Positions 16,827-25,706 of a stretch of DNA of 64,000 bases are shown piece after piece. Position numbers and translations under genes: made by a program. The notes beneath the pieces were generated by a model, which saw nothing but the letters and a program-made list of their open reading frames with translations, was not told the DNA's origin and did not search any database. This DNA is from a virus. The stretch covers positions 62,001 to 126,000 of IMG/VR virus record IMGVR_UViG_3300027969_002881; one strand, 5' to 3'. Each line of letters opens with the position of its first letter. Within the stretch, counting starts at the first letter, position 1.

Positions 16827-17687
16827 TTAAATTTCTCTTTCTAAATGTTTTATTATATTGTCTGCTATTACACGATGGCATTTCTTAGATGGGTGAAGAT
16901 CTCCTGGAGTAACTTCGAACTCATTGACATCCCAATATATAGTAAGTTCAGGGTTAGTGTATCCTCTGAATTGATTATATTTGTCTTCCATCATATGTTC
17001 TATGCTAGGATAGTTATTGCCGTTGTAGTCGAATTTAATCATCCTACTTCTCAGCCAATCATCTTGTTCAATATATTTAACAAGGTCCATGGGCCAGCTC
17101 ATTACATAAACTTTAACACCGTTGTCAGTGAAAGTTTGTAAAAATTCTTTGACATCTTGTATTTCTTTTTTCGTGGCACGATCAATATATTTGTCCAATG
17201 TTAAGTTATTGTCTACTAACCATTGCGGAAAGATTGGATTATTCATTACTTCATTATGAGTTACTTCATACAATGAGTCCAACCTAGTAAAGCTTTTTGC
17301 TCGCGGCCATTGCGTAAACTGATAAAATACATGACTTACATCTTCATAATTATACGTAGGAGGGGTAGCGGGATGATTACCTTTATTTTTTTCTGGATCT
17401 GTTTTATCCATAAAACATCGTCTCCACCAATCATGTATACTATAGCTGGCGCCGCCATTCCATGGTTGGCAAAGTTCAAATGTGTTAAAATGATTTGCCA
17501 CGAATCTAGGAAATCTAATGGACTTCATATATTCGATATGCGTGTCTTTAACTAGTTCAACTTTGTAGTGATTCAATGGAGGTTCCTCTAGTGTAGACAT
17601 ATTTGAATAATAATACAAACCTTGCCCCCATGTAAAGCTACATCCAGCAAAAATCATTCCCTTAGTAACTGGGCTCTGGCTTTTCAT
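16827..17687 (-). CDS. SGNH hydrolase-like protein (GCSF type)
   Basis: 286 residues. Block I is MIFAGCSFTWGQG with Ser17; the Asp of GDSL is replaced by Cys, as in several phage SGNH proteins. PWNGGASY near residue 78 fits block II. The end has GDLHPSKKCHRVIAD with D263 and H265 as candidate acid and base. A long insertion between blocks II and V, rich in aromatic residues and Pro, makes it bigger than a minimal SGNH domain. It is coupled by four bases to the upstream gene and separated by one base from the Pyr-domain gene. Confidence 0.7.
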   Translation of the reverse strand: MKSQSPVTKGMIFAGCSFTWGQGLYYYSNMSTLEEPPLNHYKVELVKDTHIEYMKSIRFPRFVANHFNTFELCQPWNGGASYSIHDWWRRCFMDKTDPEKNKGNHPATPPTYNYEDVSHVFYQFTQWPRAKSFTRLDSLYEVTHNEVMNNPIFPQWLVDNNLTLDKYIDRATKKEIQDVKEFLQTFTDNGVKVYVMSWPMDLVKYIEQDDWLRSRMIKFDYNGNNYPSIEHMMEDKYNQFRGYTNPELTIYWDVNEFEVTPGDLHPSKKCHRVIADNIIKHLEREI

Positions 17688-18103
17688 TTATTTCTATTTG
17701 GCCAACTAATTTCCCAGTCTTTAAAGTCTGCTGCCAAGCAGTCTACTTTATAGTCCTTACGTCCGCCAACGCTTTCTTGAATTACGTTTTTACTAGTATT
17801 ACGAATACCATTTAAGCCATGCGTTAATTCTAAGTTGTTGCCATCTTTAATGCCACGACGATAATTGCTTTCGTTGTGCCAAATATGTAAATTCATTTGG
17901 CTTACAACTACTATAGCGCGAATAACATCAGCAGTAACTTCTACATCTTTTTCTTCTAGTATTAGTTGAATATCATGTACAATGGCAGAAATTTCTTCAC
18001 TGTATTCTTGTTTGTGTTCAGGAATAAAAACTTCCTTAAGTTGAACGATGCTTAAACGATCGATCAAATCTCCTAGTGTATGCAAGTATTTTCTCTCAGT
18101 CAT
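17684..18103 (-). CDS. Small helical protein with LHIWHNE motif (DUF4254-like?)
   Basis: 139 residues, mostly helical: LGDLIDRLSIVQLKEVF, EEISAIVHDIQLILEEK, then SQMNLHIWHNESNYRRG and LNGIRNTSKNVIQE. The sequence of an L-x-x-W-H-x-E motif followed by an LNxxRN-type motif recalls DUF4254 proteins, which occur in cell-envelope and glycosyltransferase gene clusters, but the resemblance is short and the assignment is weak. It lies between the SDR genes and an SGNH gene, with four-base overlaps on both sides. No catalytic function is proposed. Confidence 0.4.
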   Translation of the reverse strand: MTERKYLHTLGDLIDRLSIVQLKEVFIPEHKQEYSEEISAIVHDIQLILEEKDVEVTADVIRAIVVVSQMNLHIWHNESNYRRGIKDGNNLELTHGLNGIRNTSKNVIQESVGGRKDYKVDCLAADFKDWEISWPNRNK

Positions 18104-19035
18104 AAATTTGTAAAGTTCCTGTTATTGAATGGAACAGTCATTTGATATGCACTGATCAATTGCTTGATACCATAGTCCAAATCAAACATCGGTTTCCATC
18201 CTAGACTTTCTAACTTAGCGTTAGAAACTATGTAATTTCGTTTGTCGAAATCTTGTTTGAATTCATCTTGCTTAATCACTAATGCAGGAATTTGTTCTTT
18301 AATCTTTTCAGCTAATTCTAGTTTACTTATATTTGCTGTACTTAATCCTACATTGTATACTTGGCCGCGACATTTGTCATAATTATCAATCATGAATTCA
18401 AATGTACGAGCAATGTCTTGTACATGGATATAGTTACGTTTAAAGTTTGCTTCAAACAATACCATATATCCATCTACCACTGCTTTGTAAACAAAGTCAT
18501 TGACTAACAAGTCTTGGCGCATACGTGGACTTACACCAAACACAGTGGCAAGTCTTAGAATGACGCCATTACCTTTTTTAAGCACGTAATCTTCTGCGTC
18601 GCATTTAGTTTGTGCGTATAAGCTTAATGGCTTAAACGGACTTTCTTCAGTGATAATGTTTTCACTACTTCCATATTGACTATTTGTATTGGGCAATATC
18701 AGCATTTGATCATCACGCAACACATCGACGACATTTTTAATTTGTTCGTAGTTAACTTGTACCGTCAATTCTGGATTAGCTTTGCAGGCTGGCATGCCAA
18801 CAATGGCTGCCAATGGAATAACTACGTCAGCCAAGCCAACTTGCTCAGTTAATAAATCTTTATCCCTGACATCACCTGCAATGAAATGAAATTTAGGTTG
18901 TTTAAACAGATGTAATAGACTTGTTTGTTTATACATCAAGTTATCTAATACAGTAACTCGATGTCCTTTAAACAATAAATGTTCAGCTAATATGGATCCG
19001 AGATAGCCCGCTCCGCCTGTGATTAAAATTTTCAT
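18100..19035 (-). CDS. NAD-dependent epimerase/dehydratase (extended SDR)
   Basis: 311 residues. GGAGYLG at 7-13 is the NAD-binding loop, and LDN at 30-32 follows the second strand. The catalytic pair Y140 and K144 is in the canonical YxxxK spacing (YAQTK). A downstream FKRNYIHVQDIA block is typical of nucleotide-sugar epimerases and dehydratases. It probably interconverts a nucleotide sugar in the cytoplasm (UDP-, GDP- or dTDP-linked; not determinable). It is the only one of the three adjacent SDRs with the canonical catalytic spacing. It overlaps its neighbours by four bases. Confidence 0.86.
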   Translation of the reverse strand: MKILITGGAGYLGSILAEHLLFKGHRVTVLDNLMYKQTSLLHLFKQPKFHFIAGDVRDKDLLTEQVGLADVVIPLAAIVGMPACKANPELTVQVNYEQIKNVVDVLRDDQMLILPNTNSQYGSSENIITEESPFKPLSLYAQTKCDAEDYVLKKGNGVILRLATVFGVSPRMRQDLLVNDFVYKAVVDGYMVLFEANFKRNYIHVQDIARTFEFMIDNYDKCRGQVYNVGLSTANISKLELAEKIKEQIPALVIKQDEFKQDFDKRNYIVSNAKLESLGWKPMFDLDYGIKQLISAYQMTVPFNNRNFTNL

Positions 19036-20024
19036 GGTTTGCTATTTGGATCGTATTGGTCTTTGTTGGTTTTATACCATCTCATTGCATTGTGTAATGC
19101 ATCGCGTAGTTCGTATTTTGGTTTCCAGCCCAATGCGTTAATTTTCTCTGAACTTAACAATCTCACTGAGATCATGAATGCTTTGTTATTAACATATTCA
19201 ATGGGATTTTCATTATTATCCAACTCTCTAAGCATGTGAAGCACTTCATTCACTGTATAACCTTTTCCATAGCATACATTATATATATCATACTTGTCAA
19301 CATTTTCTGCAACAAATACAATGCCGTCTGCCATGTCTTCAACGTGTAGTAAGTCACGAACATCTTTGCCGTCGCCCCATACTGGAATAGGATTTAATCC
19401 GTCTGCTACTTTACGAATACTAGCAGGTGTTACGTGACACTTTTCATAGTCAAACTTATCATTGGGACCAAACGCATTACTAGGACGAATGATAACGCAT
19501 TGCATTGGATTATGAATCTGATTACTGAAAAAATCACATAATGCTTCACTGTAACGCTTCATACCACCCACAGCCTTGTATACTGGAATTAAAGGAGTGC
19601 TGTTAATATCAATGCCTTCATGACAATATTCATCACCCATGTCTGGGTATACTGTATTTGAACTAATGAATACAAATTTCTTAACGCCATTGCGCCAGCT
19701 ATGTTCCATTAAGTTTGTATTCATTTCAATGTTAGGTGTAACATGTAGTAAAGGATTAAATTTAGTGTCCAATGCGTTACTGGTATTTGCCGCGCAATGA
19801 ATAACAACATCAACGTCTTTACTGACTTTTTCACAGAACTCAGCTGTGCGTAGATCACCATGGTGATTCTCTACTGTTTCCCATCCGTAAAAGTCTTTAC
19901 GCAATGTTCTGCTATAAGTTGTACTGCGTACATTCTTATAGCCTTTTTCAAATAATGTTCTTAATATGTGGCTGCCAATAAATCCTGAGGCGCCCGTAAC
20001 TAAAATTTTGTCTGTTTTTTTCAT
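19032..20024 (-). CDS. NAD-dependent epimerase/dehydratase (extended SDR), atypical site
   Basis: About 330 residues from the ATG at 20024, which has GGAAA just upstream; a TTG four codons earlier is less likely. GASGFIG at 11-17 binds NAD. CAANTSNALD, VFISSNTVY and IIRPSNAFGPNDKF are typical extended-SDR blocks. The catalytic segment reads PVYKAVGGMKRYSE, in which Tyr and Lys are separated by six residues instead of three. A related YxxVGxMKR arrangement seems to occur in some nucleotide-sugar dehydratase-like families, so this may be a genuine variant. The likely substrate is a nucleotide sugar. Confidence 0.82.
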   Translation of the reverse strand: MKKTDKILVTGASGFIGSHILRTLFEKGYKNVRSTTYSRTLRKDFYGWETVENHHGDLRTAEFCEKVSKDVDVVIHCAANTSNALDTKFNPLLHVTPNIEMNTNLMEHSWRNGVKKFVFISSNTVYPDMGDEYCHEGIDINSTPLIPVYKAVGGMKRYSEALCDFFSNQIHNPMQCVIIRPSNAFGPNDKFDYEKCHVTPASIRKVADGLNPIPVWGDGKDVRDLLHVEDMADGIVFVAENVDKYDIYNVCYGKGYTVNEVLHMLRELDNNENPIEYVNNKAFMISVRLLSSEKINALGWKPKYELRDALHNAMRWYKTNKDQYDPNSKP

Positions 20025-20025
20025 T

Positions 20026-21000
20026 TTATTTTCCAATATAGTTTTCTATGGTTTTCTTAATACCATCTCGCAATGTAGTTCTGGGTAACATATTATATTT
20101 ACGTTGCTTATCCGCACTTAGGCAGCGCACAGGGTCGCCATTTGTCTTTGTTTCATCCCAAATAATTTGTTTTTCTTCACCACTGATTTCTTTGTATACA
20201 TCAATGATAGTTTCAATTGTTTCTTTAATGCTAACTGCTGTACCGCAACCAAAGTTAACAATGTCTTTGACTTCTTTGGTAACTGCGTCAATACTGGCCT
20301 GAGCAACATCATCACCAAACACAAAGTCACGGCGAGCACTGCCGTTGCCCCAACATGTAATGCTATTGCCCGGAACATTTTTCAATTTCCAAATGTTAGA
20401 ACTGATAACTGTGGCATCTTCTGCAAAGTTGTCATTGATACCATAAATGTTACTTGGGCGAATAACTGTCCAATTATCCCAGCCATATTGTACTGTTAGA
20501 GATTCCAAGGTTGCTTCGCCCATGCGCTTGGTCCAGCCTGGATACCAGTCATTGCGACTGGGAGTTGTCTTCCAAACATCGTCTTCGTTCATTAGTTCAG
20601 CAGGCTGATAAACGCCCACGCTACTTAGATATACAAACCAATCTACTTTAGCATCAAACGCTGCCTTAATCATGTTAGTGTTGAACATTAACATAGGGAA
20701 CAAATAATCGCAGGGTTGTTTACTACTGCGAGCCGGACTACCTTTAACTCCGGCAATGTGTAACACAATATTAACTTCTTTCTTAAATAACTCTTCGCAG
20801 TTATGCAAATAAGTTAAATCGCAGTTAATAAACTCCACTACATTGGAATACTTGTCACATACTTCTTTTAGTTTAGGACTTTGTCTAATGTCCACAGCAT
20901 ATACTTTGCTGGCGCCTTCATGAACGCTTTTTTCAACTGCTGGTACTCCGACTAGGCCACTGGCCCCTGTTACCAATACTACTTTGTTTTCAAATTTCAT
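20026..21000 (-). CDS. NAD-dependent epimerase/dehydratase (extended SDR), atypical site
   Basis: About 324 residues. The ATG at 21000 overlaps the upstream TGA as ATGA, and this decides the start over a GTG at 21012. TGASGLVG at 11-18 is the NAD loop. VYLSSVGVYQP carries the catalytic Ser/Thr strand, and VIRPSNIYGINDNF is nearly the same as in the neighbour at 19032-20024. The catalytic region is WYPGWTKRMGE, with Tyr to Lys separated by four residues rather than three. It probably acts on a nucleotide sugar in sequence with the two neighbouring SDRs. Confidence 0.83.
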   Translation of the reverse strand: MKFENKVVLVTGASGLVGVPAVEKSVHEGASKVYAVDIRQSPKLKEVCDKYSNVVEFINCDLTYLHNCEELFKKEVNIVLHIAGVKGSPARSSKQPCDYLFPMLMFNTNMIKAAFDAKVDWFVYLSSVGVYQPAELMNEDDVWKTTPSRNDWYPGWTKRMGEATLESLTVQYGWDNWTVIRPSNIYGINDNFAEDATVISSNIWKLKNVPGNSITCWGNGSARRDFVFGDDVAQASIDAVTKEVKDIVNFGCGTAVSIKETIETIIDVYKEISGEEKQIIWDETKTNGDPVRCLSADKQRKYNMLPRTTLRDGIKKTIENYIGK

Positions 21001-22442
21001 TTTAAATACCACTTTCTTATATCGTTAAATGTTTTCTCAAATGGGTTATACTCACCAAAAGTCTTTGCATGATTGTGGTTGTATATTAAAACTTCCCTGA
21101 GCTGATAATATATATCATGTATTTCACTTAGTGATAACGCCGACAGCCTGGCAATCTCTGATTCGATTAAATTAAGCCGTTGTTTAAAATCAGTGCATTC
21201 ATCATAAGCTTCGTTGATCAATGGACTAAAAGTTTTAAACCCTAAGTCCCGTAATGTTTTTAATGTGTATGGATTACCAATTACAATAAATGGTTGTAAA
21301 TTAATAATTGGATGGTGAAATGTTTTTTCACTGATAAAAGGAAACTCGCCGCCGCCATACTCAAATGATGTTTCATTGACAATGTTAATGTATGATTCGG
21401 CAAAAAATTCTTTATTGTTATTGTTGAGATCGAAGCCATGCTTTTGATCTATAGGTAAATGAGCAGTATCAATCTCAAGCGGCAATCTAGTGGCTATAGA
21501 ATCAACCATTGATTCTAGCTCTGGAGATTCTCCTACATAATGCGCTATCGCATTATAGATTTTAAGTTTATCGGTATAATCGTGTAATGCTACAAAACTA
21601 AAAATACCATCATCTAGTAGTTTGTACTTGACTGCCATGTATGCACTTAACCAACGATGAGGTCTTTGCATATTCCTATTCATACAAATAAATCTTTTAC
21701 TGCGAATATATTCTTTGTCTAAATCTTCTGGTTTAACATAGTCAGATTTATAACCCAATGAACCGACTCTGGGATATTCATTGAACTTATCTGCTAGTTG
21801 ATTCAACACTACATAACCATTTGTTATTTTTATTTTGCTATTGGGATATGCGTCATAATGACTGTTAAATGTATTGCCTGCTATAATGACAATGTTCTTT
21901 CCGTCTATTCCGTACTGATTAAAGTATTTTTCTGTTTCTACTAAGTTTTCAGAATGTTCCATTGGATCATGAATCATGTTCAATATCAATTTAATATTAC
22001 CAGTTTGTAATCCCAACAACACCTTAGGATCTAACGTATCTATAAAGCTATATGTATATTCTACCCCATTCAACATAATTGAATAGTCGGCAAAAATTGA
22101 GTTCAATGTAAAGCAAATTTCAACAGGATAGAGATACATTGAGTTATCATATACTATCTCGTCGACAGTGATTATATTGTCAATGCCATTGGTTAGTTTG
22201 TAGTAATTATAGAAGTTTTTATGGGCCACGTGCGCCAACCATGTTGTCGAATCGTTTTGTGCTCTTAGATCATCTATTATATCTCCCTGTGATTTTGTTA
22301 CATCATCATTGAGTTTACCTAATATATAATCATTGACTACTGAAGGCAATCCGTTTATTAAAAACTCGTTGCCTTGATAATTAACATAAGAACCGCTGTA
22401 AATTATTTTTATATCGCGATTAAAGTTGTTGAATAAACTCAT
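20997..22442 (-). CDS. Putative glycosyltransferase (fucosyltransferase-like tail), paralog A
   Basis: 481 residues, one of three paralogs. The C-terminal block FISEKTFHHPIINLQPF is followed by GFKTFSPLINEAYD. The SEK-x-x-x-P-x-x-x-x-x-P-F pattern is reminiscent of the nucleotide-sugar binding site of GT10 fucosyltransferases and other GT-B enzymes. Midway there is KRFICMNRNMQRPHRW, a block conserved in paralog B. The N-terminal half has no recognised motif. It probably acts as a cytoplasmic glycosyltransferase, because no membrane segment is visible. The family assignment is by motif only. Confidence 0.5.
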   Translation of the reverse strand: MSLFNNFNRDIKIIYSGSYVNYQGNEFLINGLPSVVNDYILGKLNDDVTKSQGDIIDDLRAQNDSTTWLAHVAHKNFYNYYKLTNGIDNIITVDEIVYDNSMYLYPVEICFTLNSIFADYSIMLNGVEYTYSFIDTLDPKVLLGLQTGNIKLILNMIHDPMEHSENLVETEKYFNQYGIDGKNIVIIAGNTFNSHYDAYPNSKIKITNGYVVLNQLADKFNEYPRVGSLGYKSDYVKPEDLDKEYIRSKRFICMNRNMQRPHRWLSAYMAVKYKLLDDGIFSFVALHDYTDKLKIYNAIAHYVGESPELESMVDSIATRLPLEIDTAHLPIDQKHGFDLNNNNKEFFAESYINIVNETSFEYGGGEFPFISEKTFHHPIINLQPFIVIGNPYTLKTLRDLGFKTFSPLINEAYDECTDFKQRLNLIESEIARLSALSLSEIHDIYYQLREVLIYNHNHAKTFGEYNPFEKTFNDIRKWYLK

Positions 22443-23829
22443 AAACTATTTTATATGGATTAGTGTCTTTGAAACTTTCAAAGTGGTTTCTATTATGGAT
22501 TAATATGTCTGTCATTTCATAATATAACTTATGTAATTCTTCTTGACTTAATGCATTTAATTTTAATATTTCAGATTCTATCATTTGCATTCTTTTAAGA
22601 TAGTCTGTTTCTAGATCATAGCTTTCATCGATATAAGGACTAAAAGTTTTAAAACCTAGACTTTGTAAATGCCTCAATGAACCATAGTCGCCGACAAAAA
22701 TAAAAGGTTGTAGATTAATAATAGGCCTAAATGTTTTCTCTGAAAAGAAAGGGCCATTTTCTATGGGACCAAAAAAGCTTGTTTCAGACGTAATATGAAA
22801 ATAAGTATCTGCATACCATTCTTTTTTATTGTTATCAGTGACGAAACCCCTTTTTTGATCAGGTGACAATTGATCAGTATCTATCTCATAGGGTAATAAA
22901 TTTATCACTGAATTAACTTCACCATCAGAGATTGAATTAGTAGTCAATGACGTTATACTATGTCTAATATGCTCTTCATTGTCTGCTGTATTAACAAAAC
23001 TATAAATGCTGTTCTTTAATAAATCATGCTTTATTGCCATGTGTGCTAGATAATATCTATGCGTTCTCATTGACCTATTAAAGCATAAGAATTTTTTGGG
23101 TCTAATCTTCAACGGATCTAAATCATCTTCACGCATGATATCAGATTCATAGCCCAATGATGTGATTCTAGGAAACTCATTTAATCCTTTGGCCTGCTGT
23201 TGTAATGGAAGATTTCCATATGTAAAATTAGCCTTACTGTCAGGAAAATGCTGTTTATGTGTTAATAATTCATTGCCAAATATAACGATCAGGTTGGCGG
23301 CACTGATGCCTAATTTTTCCAGTCTCAATTCTATATCATTTACACTGGGTGAGTAATGTCCAGGATCATGCATATTACAGACAACAATTTTTACTTTGTT
23401 ATTCCGCAAATGATTAATTATCGGCTCTATGATTTCTTCAAATGAATAGCTAACTGTGGTGCCATCTAAATCCACTGACGTAATGTCATTCAATGCATTA
23501 ATAGATGTTGCTATTTCAATTGGAAATATGTATGTAACATTGTCATCGCCAGGGTCAATTTCATATACTGGTACAACATTGCTTGCTCCGTTGTTGTTTA
23601 AGAAATAATAATGGAAATTGCCAAGATTGTAAGCCATGTTCCAGCCAATCTTAGAATCTGCTTTAAGCAGATCTATACAATTATGCGGGTTTAACTCATT
23701 GACATCATTGATATATTTTTTATCAATGTGATTCATTACCGATTGCGGTATGCCATTGCTGAAATAAAGTCTCTCACCGTTGGGTTTAGTATATATGTGA
23801 GAGTATACTGCTTTTAAAATACGACCCAT
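22420..23829 (-). CDS. Putative glycosyltransferase (fucosyltransferase-like tail), paralog B
   Basis: 469 residues, the closest relative of the next gene downstream. FFSEKTFRPIINLQPFIFVG and GFKTFSPYIDESYD form the conserved C-terminal block. KKFLCFNRSMRTHRYYLA matches the middle block of paralog A. The two overlap by 23 bases and look like a tandem duplication followed by divergence. The protein contains an MHDPGHY segment in the position of MIHDPMEH in paralog A, so the N-terminal domain is also shared. The start overlaps the ThDP enzyme gene by 16 bases. Confidence 0.5.
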   Translation of the reverse strand: MGRILKAVYSHIYTKPNGERLYFSNGIPQSVMNHIDKKYINDVNELNPHNCIDLLKADSKIGWNMAYNLGNFHYYFLNNNGASNVVPVYEIDPGDDNVTYIFPIEIATSINALNDITSVDLDGTTVSYSFEEIIEPIINHLRNNKVKIVVCNMHDPGHYSPSVNDIELRLEKLGISAANLIVIFGNELLTHKQHFPDSKANFTYGNLPLQQQAKGLNEFPRITSLGYESDIMREDDLDPLKIRPKKFLCFNRSMRTHRYYLAHMAIKHDLLKNSIYSFVNTADNEEHIRHSITSLTTNSISDGEVNSVINLLPYEIDTDQLSPDQKRGFVTDNNKKEWYADTYFHITSETSFFGPIENGPFFSEKTFRPIINLQPFIFVGDYGSLRHLQSLGFKTFSPYIDESYDLETDYLKRMQMIESEILKLNALSQEELHKLYYEMTDILIHNRNHFESFKDTNPYKIVYEFIQQL

Positions 23830-24443
23830 TTGCCTGTTCCATAATGCGGGAATTTGGATTTGTATTCATACCAAATCACATCTTCAGGAATATCACGTTT
23901 GTGATTCCATGTTGCTACTGTGGGTGTATTGGTAGATACTGCGTTATCCTCTACAACAAAATATAGGGGCAAATTAAAGTTTCTAGCATACTTGTGTATT
24001 TCATAAAAGACTCCGCTTTCAAAACTCATGTCTCCAATAAAACACCAAACTTTTTCATCACTGCCATTATCTTTGATTGCCTGTGCAACTCCTAGCGCAA
24101 TAGATAATGTTCCGCCCACAATGGCGCTGGAATAAAATTTATTGTCTAAGTTACATATAGTAATACTTTTACCGGCTAATATATCTTGTTCAATGACTGA
24201 AGGATCGATGCCTTTAAGTAGTGCATGGTAATGACTACGCCATGTAGAAAACACCCAATCATCTGTTTTAATTCTCTTAAAAATTTCAATTAACGGCTCT
24301 TCGTTGCCGTTTGATAAGTGTACTGGACCACGAATTTTAGCAGTTTCCCAATGGCTTACAATCTTATCCTCAAACGCAATTAAATCTTCTTTGCTTAGAG
24401 TAATTGGTCGCACAACTTCATATTTGTCAATGTTTTTAATCAT
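23814..24443 (-). CDS. E1-alpha-like thiamine-diphosphate enzyme, PP domain only
   Basis: 209 residues with the E1-alpha signature. FSTWRSHYHALLKGIDP at 65-81 corresponds to the conserved R-x-H region of E1-alpha. The ThDP/Mg motif begins at G137-D138 (FIGDMSFESG) and ends at N167 (VVEDNAVST), the expected GD-x(about 28)-N layout. SSAIVGGTLSIALGVAQ is the helix preceding it. It is much shorter than normal E1-alpha (about 360 residues). With the Pyr-domain protein at 16283-16825 it could form a two-subunit core without the C-terminal domain. This would be a carboligase, decarboxylase or transketolase-like step on a sugar or keto acid; the reaction is inferred. Confidence 0.82.
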   Translation of the reverse strand: MIKNIDKYEVVRPITLSKEDLIAFEDKIVSHWETAKIRGPVHLSNGNEEPLIEIFKRIKTDDWVFSTWRSHYHALLKGIDPSVIEQDILAGKSITICNLDNKFYSSAIVGGTLSIALGVAQAIKDNGSDEKVWCFIGDMSFESGVFYEIHKYARNFNLPLYFVVEDNAVSTNTPTVATWNHKRDIPEDVIWYEYKSKFPHYGTGKWVVF

Positions 24444-24452
24444 ATTTGTCTT

Positions 24453-25706
24453 TCATCTATCTCTTGCTTGTAACACTGGCTTATCTGTAGGCCATTCAAT
24501 ATTGACTCTCTTGTCGTTCCATTTGAGCACACCTTGATTTTTTTCATCAACATATTCTCCTGGATAAAATAAATTATAATGAAATATACAATCTGTTAAC
24601 GCATAGTGCCCGTTTGCAAAGCCTGGTGGTATTAACACTTGGTCCCGAGTGGATTCGGAGATTATATAGCTTTCCCATTTGCCATAATTAGGACTTGATT
24701 TTCTTACATCAACTAACACAAGATAAATGTCGCCCACCAACGCCTGTACTAATTTCCAAGTTTTTTTATCATAATGTAAGCCACGCAATACGCCTTGATA
24801 TGATTTGCTAAATCTCCCATGTATATTAATGTCGTTTGGTAATAATTTCATAATGGGATGAGTTTCACTATGGAATGTTGTAAATATTTCTCCTCGATAT
24901 TCTTTATAAACGCTGGGATGATATATTGGTACATCTGTGCCAAATTTATCTAGATATGAGACATCGAAAGAGTCCCACTGGCGTTGTTTATAATTTTTAC
25001 CAGTGCTAGTAGTACTGATAGTTTCTGTAGTATTATCAATTGTCATAGTTTCGTCGGTGTTGCTTGTATCATATTCTGTAAATTTAATACCATTTAAGCA
25101 ATATAATACATCGTTTTGATTTGGGTCAGACATCCTAGTATAACCTAAATTTTTTAATTCATTGTCGAACTCGTGTCTTGTTGTGCCATTTTTATAATGG
25201 CCGAATCCAGCGACTTCTACCCATATGCATTTTGGCTTAAAATTTCCCATACTGGTAATAATTTTAAATTCTGCGCCTTCGGCATCGATGTGTAACACAT
25301 CGGGCGACACATTAAACTTTTGACAAAAGCTTTCTAGTCTATAGCTTTGTACTTCATAGGGATCGCTGTATTTTTTTCCGTGTGATTCAAATGGCACATC
25401 TTCAAGTTTAAACATACTGCCTGACCATGGATGCAGATTACCAAATTGAGTAGAAGAAGGATTAAACTGAACTAATCCGTCTATGTCCGAAAATGCATAT
25501 TTAAAATAGTGAATATTAAATTTGGCAGCAAGTGGTTCATTACTCGCATGCCAATACTCAAACGGTTCAAACGCATATATTTCTGCTGTAGGAATTAATT
25601 CTCGAACTTTACGCGACGTATCTAATAAGGCGCATCCTATTTCAAAGAATACAAATTTTTCATTTGGAAAGTTTTCTTTGACCCAATTTAAATTTAAAAA
25701 GCTCAC
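24453..25706 (-). CDS. FkbM-type methyltransferase fused to RmlC-type 3,5-epimerase
   Basis: 417 residues in two domains. Residues 1-205 are an FkbM-like methyltransferase: FEIGC at 21-25, AFEPFE at 45-50 and HIDAEGAEFKII at 139-150. A Thr/Asp-rich linker spans about 212-236. Residues 250-417 match dTDP-4-dehydrorhamnose 3,5-epimerases: GVLRGLHYDKK with Arg308 and His311, IPPGFANGHYAL at 359-370 where the usual FAHG has become FANG, and a terminal IEWP. The protein would methylate a sugar hydroxyl and epimerise a keto-sugar. The start is GTG, overlapping the upstream TGA as GTGA; no ATG is available before residue 97. Confidence 0.85.
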   Translation of the reverse strand: MSFLNLNWVKENFPNEKFVFFEIGCALLDTSRKVRELIPTAEIYAFEPFEYWHASNEPLAAKFNIHYFKYAFSDIDGLVQFNPSSTQFGNLHPWSGSMFKLEDVPFESHGKKYSDPYEVQSYRLESFCQKFNVSPDVLHIDAEGAEFKIITSMGNFKPKCIWVEVAGFGHYKNGTTRHEFDNELKNLGYTRMSDPNQNDVLYCLNGIKFTEYDTSNTDETMTIDNTTETISTTSTGKNYKQRQWDSFDVSYLDKFGTDVPIYHPSVYKEYRGEIFTTFHSETHPIMKLLPNDINIHGRFSKSYQGVLRGLHYDKKTWKLVQALVGDIYLVLVDVRKSSPNYGKWESYIISESTRDQVLIPPGFANGHYALTDCIFHYNLFYPGEYVDEKNQGVLKWNDKRVNIEWPTDKPVLQARDR

